From the NCBI GenBank assembly GCA_022393335.1, contig JAJEKB010021019.1:1671571-1735570 (forward strand): a stretch of 64,000 bases of DNA, given 5' to 3'. A model generated the notes under the pieces. The model did no database searches, was not told the origin of the DNA, and saw only the letters and a program-made list of their open reading frames with translations. Shown one piece after another: positions 58,301 to 64,000 of this stretch (the first letter of the stretch is position 1; every line of letters begins with the position of its first letter). Made by a program: the position numbers and the translations under genes. The stretch comes from Macrotrachela quadricornifera (Eukaryota; Rotifera; Eurotatoria; Philodinida; Philodinidae).

Positions 58301-60000
58301 GTATATTATTGATCTTTTTATCTAAAAAAAAACAAGATATACCTATGATAAATCGAAAGAGAACGGAATACATAGATGTCACAGGCAAAATACGATTTTT
58401 TAGGCACAAAATTACGAATTAATTAGTTTTCTTCTTCAAATAAATCTGCCGAAATATTAGAAAACTAAGAAGATATTATTATTATCCATAAAATTCAACA
58501 AACAGTTTCAAATAATTTACTCGGTCAGGAGTTCAGAAAATGAAAATCTGTCATACAACAAACAAAACATCTTAACGCGTAGATTTTTGCAATAAACGAA
58601 ATCTTTCACAAAGATTTGATAGTAAGAACCTATCTATAACAGACTGACTATAATTGTACAAAATCTTCTCCCTTTTCCAACCCGCTGCTCTAAATATATC
58701 AAAGATGTTCGACTATAGAAGCTACTTTGAAATAGATTGGAAACAATTTGCAATCTCTGCTCGTCTTCCAACTAGGGATGTACGGAGCCCGAGTAGCTGG
58801 GGCTCGATCGGCCAAATTAGCCTCGATTTTGAGTTTGTGCTCTGAAAGAAACCTGTTAGGTGTCGCTCTTTCTTATGGGTCATAGTCAATGAATGTCAGG
58901 GTATAGAACGTATAACAATAAAACTCATAAAATACTTATGACCACACACAAAATTAAGCAACTTATAACAAAAATAAATCGAAACCATGGATATGCGCTT
59001 TAGAATAAACATAATCGCAACCATAACAAAGTCCTTGCTTCCTGTTTTTCGTCGAGACAAAAGCTTCAGATTTCTTAAACTGAATAAGTTTTATCAAGCA
59101 CATTCGCATACTCTACAAGTTCTTAAACTAGATTAGATTTCAATATGAGAACATTGCCAAACTCTATATCTTCGTAAAACTTATTCAGATTACTGTAGGA
59201 AGGCTTGAGAAATCTATAACTTTGCGAAGTTGATTAAATTCCAATATTAGATTAGTTTTACGATGAAGGAATTTTAAACTTTGTTTAATTTTGCTTGCCA
59301 CATAGATATATGGATTATATTCCACAGAATCCAAGTGATATAATAACACGATATATTCCAACGTATATAAAAAAAAGCTTTTATATTGGAGTTTACGGGA
59401 CGAAGGGATTTATCATAAACTTGAAAAATATATCTGCAATGGTAATAAATAAAAATTCAGGATTTATTACTCTGCAATGCTTTTTTTCTCAATACAGTAT
59501 GACATAATTATCCGCCAGTATCCATGGGAGGACAATCGACAAGTTATACGAATATCGCTTTGGAATGGTATCGTAGAAATAAAAATCCTGCTATCGATAC
59601 TTTAGAACAGAACGAATGAATATGAGTATCACTTAGAGTTAATGTCTTTCTTGCAGATAATATCATTAATTTATGTCTGAAGAAAACAATACTTACGACG
59701 ATAATTTTAATCCCAAATATATTCAGCTATGAAGGATTGCAGTCACTCTACCTTTCGTTGACACAGAAATACAGAATGATATAAAAACACACATATATAT
59801 ATATATATATATTCTTTTGCAGGTGGGGAAAAAAATCTCTGCAATTGAGAATACTCATCATGATGAATCGTTTGTCAATGTTTCATTGGATTTTTCTTTA
59901 AAGGTGAAAAGGAACAGCAAAAGTATCTTGTGCAACAATATCGTAAATTCAAGCACAGAATGCATAAAGATAAGTTCTTTTGTGTTCTTCATAAATAACT
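58301..60000. other. 1.7-kb gene-free stretch
   Basis: Holds a solitary hAT-like end (CTAGGGATGTACGGAGCCCG near 58772), inverted copies of CTGAATAAGTTTTA near 59080 and 59175, and an (AT)n tract at 59783-59811. No coding gene seen. Confidence 0.4.
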
Positions 60001-60380
60001 CATTCGAAGACTTTTCGAGATTTCGCATCATTGTATTTACACGTACGTCTCTCTTTATTGAGGATGCAACGGAAATTTTAATTATACACACATCAGCACA
60101 CAGTCTCTTTGCTGCGGATGCTCAGAAATCGTGATTCCGCACGACGAAGAGATTCTTTGCTAAATGAACTTGACCGAATTTTAGTGGAAATCTTCGAATT
60201 TCTCATTTCCAATTCATGCGATACGGCATATGTTTTTCATTTGGAATAACAATTTTCGAGTATCCTCAGCTGAGAGTTATGTGCTGATGTGTGTGGAATA
60301 AAAATTTATGTGGCATCTTCAATTAGAAAGACGTGTGTGTTTATGTATAGTGATGGGAAATCTCGGAAAATTCGACTCAA
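60001..60380. mobile_element. Foldback MITE, about 380 bp
   Basis: Arms at 60001-60135 and about 60240-60380 are imperfect inverses, with blocks TTTTCGAGATTTC, ACACACATCAGCACA and ACGTCT mirrored around a loop of about 100 bp. The overlapping frame 59817-60134 is not considered a gene. Confidence 0.7.
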
Positions 60381-60619
60381 AGATATCAATTCAAAATGAT
60401 ATCTTCTCAGTTTTCTTCAAGTTGAAACAATTCCTCAAAACATGTTTGCCGCTTATCAGAACCGATTTTATATTTCGGAAATAATTTTTTCAAAGATCAG
60501 ATATACATTTCGAAGTACTTGAAGTTTTCGATTATTTGATTTTTCCAATCTAATGGATGGGATCGTTAAGTGGGCAAATCGGCCCCCTCGCAAAATCCTC
60601 ATCTTTCCTTATTAAATAG

Positions 60620-61270
60620 TCATATACGGTGGCAGAAATTCTTTGCTATTAAAATCACATCGATATGAAGTAGTAAGGCTGGCTACGGCTCTATTTTTTT
60701 CCTATGGTCGTATACTCATACCAGTCCATGGCATTTATCACAATCTATTCCTCATTGCGCATCAACGAGATACGCAACCACTATGATTTATATATAAATC
60801 GATAGCTCTTTTATAGAGCTATCTAATGGTACTAAATTATTGAAAAAACATCATTGGCAGCTATAGTTGACTAAGACCATATTATTACCTACTAACTCAA
60901 GTATGATCAATATTACTATAGTACAAATGATGATATATCTCATTATATATCATTATGATATTCCGCCACTCTCATTTATATATGAATCGATAGCTCTTTT
61001 TTAGAGCTATCAAATGATACTAAATTATTAAAAAAATATCATTGGCAGCTATGATTGACTGAGACTACATTATGATCCACTAGATGAAATATGATCAAGA
61101 TTACTATAGTTCGGATAATAGTTTATCGAATTATGAACCGCTGTGAACGACCGTCACGTTTATTTATTTATGAATTAAAAGCTCTTCGATGGAGCTGTCA
61201 AATATTAATAAAATGTTGAAGAAATACTATTTGCAGCTACATCTGATTATGTACTAATGTCCTGATGGTA
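60620..61270. repeat. 188-bp tandem repeat, three copies, each with a stem-loop
   Basis: The anchor GCTCTT recurs at 60805, 60993 and 61181, an exact 188-bp period. Each unit has TATATGAATCGATAGCTC, ACTAAATTATT, ATCATTGGCAGCTA and TGATCAA-ATTACTATAGT blocks. The first two copies contain the perfect dyad GATAGCTCT...AGAGCTATC with a 5-nt loop; in copy 3 it is weakened to AGCTC...GAGCT. Upstream of 60790 a partial copy is diverged. Confidence 0.8.
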
Positions 61271-61363
61271 TATATCGTGGGTGATAGTTTTGTATGTATG
61301 TTCTGTCGCGTTTGAAACTTTGGAATTATTCTGTTTCTAGTAACTACTATGGACGAATACGAA

Positions 61364-62084
61364 CCCAGGAGATTCAATCCGACCTGAACATTCGATCGTT
61401 TTCGGTCGGATCCCACGTCGGATTTCAACGGAATCCGACATCTTTTATGAAAAACCGATTGGATCCAACCTGGTTTTTGTCGGATTCCTATCAGCCGGAT
61501 TCCGGATCAGATTACATCGGAAAAGATATGGTCGAATCATGTCCGAACTAACTGTCGGAACACATCGTATCCTACCAGACCTGACTTTTGGAAAATTGCA
61601 GATTGCACACCCAGGTCGAAAACTCAGACGTAAGATCGTACAAGATCTTGTCAGATCTGAGGTTCTTACCGGAAACCGTCGGAAATATTACCGGACTTTA
61701 CAGGAAACCGACTCTATCCGTTAAAAGTCAATCCGATCCGACCTGGCTTATATTAGATTTCCATCAGCCGGAATCAACATAGATAACGTCGGAAACGATA
61801 CGCGTGCCCATCTCATGTGATTATGGGATAATCTGATGCCATCGGATCTGAATAATGTCTATCACATCCTGTCGCATGTTCGTCATATTTCCATCGCCCA
61901 GATCCGACATTGACTTTGTCGAAATTCGACGGAACACGATTGAAATCCGATCATATCCGACGCGAATTTCACTGTGTTCCATCGAATTCCGACAAAATCC
62001 GAGTCGAGATCCCGCTGATCGGAATCCGACGTGGATCCGATCGTTTTCGATCGAATCTACAGGTCGGATTGAATGTCCTTGGCA
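61364..62084. mobile_element. GC-rich element saturated with TCCGA/TCGGA, with inverted ends
   Basis: The left end (CCAGGAGATTCAATCCGACC...) and the inverse of the right end (CCAAGGACATTCAATCCGACC...) match for about 60 bp, including GATTCGATCG and GGATCC-ACGTCGGATT. Between them the pentamer TCCGA or TCGGA occurs more than twenty times, and CpG is abundant although the surrounding DNA is AT-rich. Several overlapping open frames exist only because the repeated motif lacks stops; none has a domain. Nature unknown. Confidence 0.65.
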
Positions 62085-62355
62085 GAATTTCAAACTCTAT
62101 CCAATGGTATATATATATATCAATCCAATACAAGTCTCTTATCGTCTATCAAGTTCCCTGAAAGCCTCAAAATTATATAAAAGTCTGTGGTGAAGATTTT
62201 CTATAGAATTATGGAGGAAAATGTTCAAACAGATATCGAGAGATTTATATAAGCAATAATTTGAGGAACAATTGAGAGCTTTATTTAGAGTAGTGATGAA
62301 ACTTTATTTTAATCAGAATTTAAGAATTAATACTTTACGAAAAAATAGAAATATT

Positions 62356-62913
62356 TTATTGACGAATCAAAGTATACAATGGTTTCAATTTATTTGATTG
62401 TGAATCTGCTAGTTTGGAGACTCCGAATAATGCAGCTTTTCGAGGTTTGGTCCATGTATGAAAACGATGCTCGAATAGTACGAAATTGTTTTTAAACACT
62501 TCGATGCGCTCGATAAACCAATCAAAACAAGAGCCTCTGTACCCTCCATTTTGATTAAGTAAAAGAAGGCTTAACGAACCATTTCCTTTGGAAAAATTTT
62601 CTGGACAACAGATCGCATAATGATCAATAGAGTTCCGCTCGTGATCATCATCAGAATTATCCAAATCATCAGCTGTACATACAACACCTTGAGAATCACG
62701 AAGAAGTAGGCGAATTTGGTCGTCAGTACCGGCAAATAGCTGTGAACCTGTTTCGATCGAAACATCAATACGCGTAGGGTTGTTGAATGAATTACATTCA
62801 AAATTGTTCGGTGGTTTAGTTCCTTTGCCTTGAATAGAGGATGTTAAAGTAAGAAGGATACACAAAAACGAGAAGAGTGAATACATGTTTAATGTATAAT
62901 GCACTTGTGCCAT
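62356..62913 (-). CDS. Secreted PLAT/LH2-like domain protein, 185 aa
   Basis: Single-exon frame. Residues about 10-29 are a signal peptide (MYSLFSFLCILLTLTSSIQG); Met10 may be the true start because it sits directly before the hydrophobic core. The mature part reads VSIETGSQLFAGTDDQIRLL, LDNSDDDHERNSIDHY, GSLSLLLLNQNGG and FDWFIERIEVF, followed by FEHRFHTWTKP, the strand order of PLAT/LH2 beta-sandwich domains (lipoxygenase, pancreatic lipase, polycystin). Five cysteines in the mature chain suggest disulfides. PLAT domains bind lipids, membranes or protein partners. No catalytic domain is attached, so it may be a secreted binding protein. The call rests on motif pattern only. Confidence 0.75.
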   Translation of the reverse strand: MAQVHYTLNMYSLFSFLCILLTLTSSIQGKGTKPPNNFECNSFNNPTRIDVSIETGSQLFAGTDDQIRLLLRDSQGVVCTADDLDNSDDDHERNSIDHYAICCPENFSKGNGSLSLLLLNQNGGYRGSCFDWFIERIEVFKNNFVLFEHRFHTWTKPRKAALFGVSKLADSQSNKLKPLYTLIRQ

Positions 62914-63640
62914 TTAAAACAGAAAATCAAAGTAAAATAGTAATGAAAAGATCTGCTTCTTTTTTCTTATCAATTTCTTGCTGATTATAATATTAAATGT
63001 TAAGCTTGAAGGTGAAAATAAATGACGAAATGTCAATAATGCATTGATTATACAGCAAAAGGACAAGACTTTTTGATACCTTGATCATAAGAATCGATTT
63101 GACCTCATTTCTAAAAAGGGAAAAGAAATCAGCAGATAATCATCATAATAAAAAATGTATACCCAACCCGAATATTATCCTTAGATCCTTCTCGAAAGTT
63201 TTTTCAATCCTAGTAAGGTTAAAATAATCTTTCTTTTACATGCAACTACTACTACTAGTAGATATCATATTGATATCTTCTGATAATTTTGTATAACGAT
63301 CGAGATTTATATCTATGGAAAACTCGACCTACATGGTTTCGTTTTTTAAAGCTTGAGTTTGAAGTTGAAGTTTCAGAATGTAGTTAGCTATTGTGTAGCT
63401 TTACTTATTGGTAATATATTTACTATAGCAAATAGTTGTTAGTATTAGAAGAAAAGGTTTGTATTCGACTCGTTAAATATAATCAAAAGATCAATTGTTA
63501 TTATCAAACTATCGTCAGTTTCAAGCTCGATGCGATTCTCTCATTAACCTGATTTAGATGAATTGTTGAAAAAACAAATAACTGAAAAGGATTATGATAA
63601 TGATTGGAAAAGCTTTCAGCGCAATCCCTACAGGATTAAA
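62914..63640. other. Gene-free stretch
   Basis: 5' flank of the PLAT-like gene, then AT-rich sequence with a short ACTACTACTACTAGTAG dyad near 63245. Nothing further recognised. Confidence 0.45.
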
Positions 63641-63641
63641 A

Positions 63642-63909
63642 TGTGAAACACGATATAACTGTTTTCGCTGTCGGCGACAGACTGTGATGCTAATCTTGCC
63701 TGTCGGTCACGGTCTGTGATGCTAATCTTGCCTGTCGGTCACGGTTTCTGACACTGATTTTGCCTGTCGGTCACGGTCTGTGATGCTTTATATGACCTTT
63801 GAACTTTGACCTTTGACCCTGTCGGTCACGGTCTGTGGGGGGGGCTGGGGGTGGGGGGTCATTTTCTGCCCTATACACTTCAACACTCTCTTTCAGATCG
63901 TGTTTCACA
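63642..63909. mobile_element. 268-bp TIR element with an internal 32-bp minisatellite
   Basis: TGTGAAACACGAT at 63642-63654 is the exact inverse of ATCGTGTTTCACA at 63897-63909. Between them CTGTCGGTCACGGTCTGTGATGCT-type units start near 63668, 63700, 63732, 63764 and 63819; the first four are spaced 32 bp. After the fourth unit comes a TGACCTTTGAAC-type heptamer run, and after the fifth a long G-rich tract (63835-63859). No coding sequence. Classification uncertain. Confidence 0.7.
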
Positions 63910-64000
63910 AAAATGGTGAGAATTCATGTAATTGAGGTTTTTTACCTGCTCATTGAGAAGTGAGGATGAGCAAACTCCTGTGAAATTCCAATTTAGTTGG

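Noticed and set aside
60620..61270. Hammerhead ribozyme in the 188-bp repeats
   Set aside because: A CTGATG string occurs once near 61261, but the required CTGANGA...GAAA core is not present in each unit.
61294..62193. Several frames of 60-112 aa on both strands
   Set aside because: The repeated TCCGA motif lacks stop codons in many frames; the proteins have no consistent domain.
63834..63862. Telomeric repeat
   Set aside because: G-runs are irregular and not a tandem TGTGGG-type telomere motif.
63642..63909. CRISPR-like array
   Set aside because: The units are contiguous tandem copies with no unique spacers, in a eukaryotic context.

Overview
The window looks like a piece of a bdelloid rotifer genome (Adineta/Rotaria type). 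The DNA is AT-rich, and genes are compact with short GT-AG introns. Several gene families here are typical of bdelloids: an AT-rich single-exon F-box protein, a rhodopsin-like GPCR with a divergent DRY motif, a UMOD D8C-domain protein with a Thr-rich stalk, a decayed FG-GAP repeat protein, a DUF5672 glycosyltransferase-like protein and FAD-linked oxidases of microbial type. Small TIR-bearing DNA transposons fill the gaps. The organism call is an inference from family content; no search was run.

Layout. 1-5.8 kb has no host gene. It holds a field of 110-140 bp repeats and two foldback elements, one split by a 1.77-kb hAT element with a perfect 8-bp target duplication. 6.1-13.6 kb carries a Fringe-like glycosyltransferase, an F-box protein, a possible 41-aa membrane micropeptide and a multi-pass membrane protein. 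17.6-21.1 kb holds two convergent spliced genes: an eight-exon neuronal-calcium-sensor protein (+) and a six-exon secreted FAD-linked (BBE-type) oxidase (-). 22.4-29.6 kb is almost all mobile DNA: a TIR element with a reiterated 14-mer, a 967-bp decayed piggyBac with TTAA flanks, palindromic MITEs, a 71-bp hAT MITE and a 2.3-kb foldback with arms of about 0.7 kb. 30-33.4 kb has a DUF5672 protein, a propeller-like protein and a six-exon membrane protein of unknown family. 36.2-38.5 kb has an FG-GAP pseudogene and a D8C-domain exon. 42.9-47.6 kb has a two-exon GPCR and an FAD monooxygenase around another hAT foldback. 50.2-53.3 kb has a tail-anchored protein and a complete five-exon nicotinate phosphoribosyltransferase. 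57-58.3 kb has a two-exon protein with an internal ubiquitin-like domain ending LRGA. 60-64 kb has foldbacks, a 188-bp tandem array, a TCCGA-saturated element, a secreted PLAT-like protein and a 268-bp TIR element filled by a 32-bp minisatellite.

The genes do not form one pathway. The window reads as a gene-sparse, transposon-rich accessory region with dispersed, functionally unrelated genes. For spliced genes, exon joins were worked out by hand from splice sites and reading phase.
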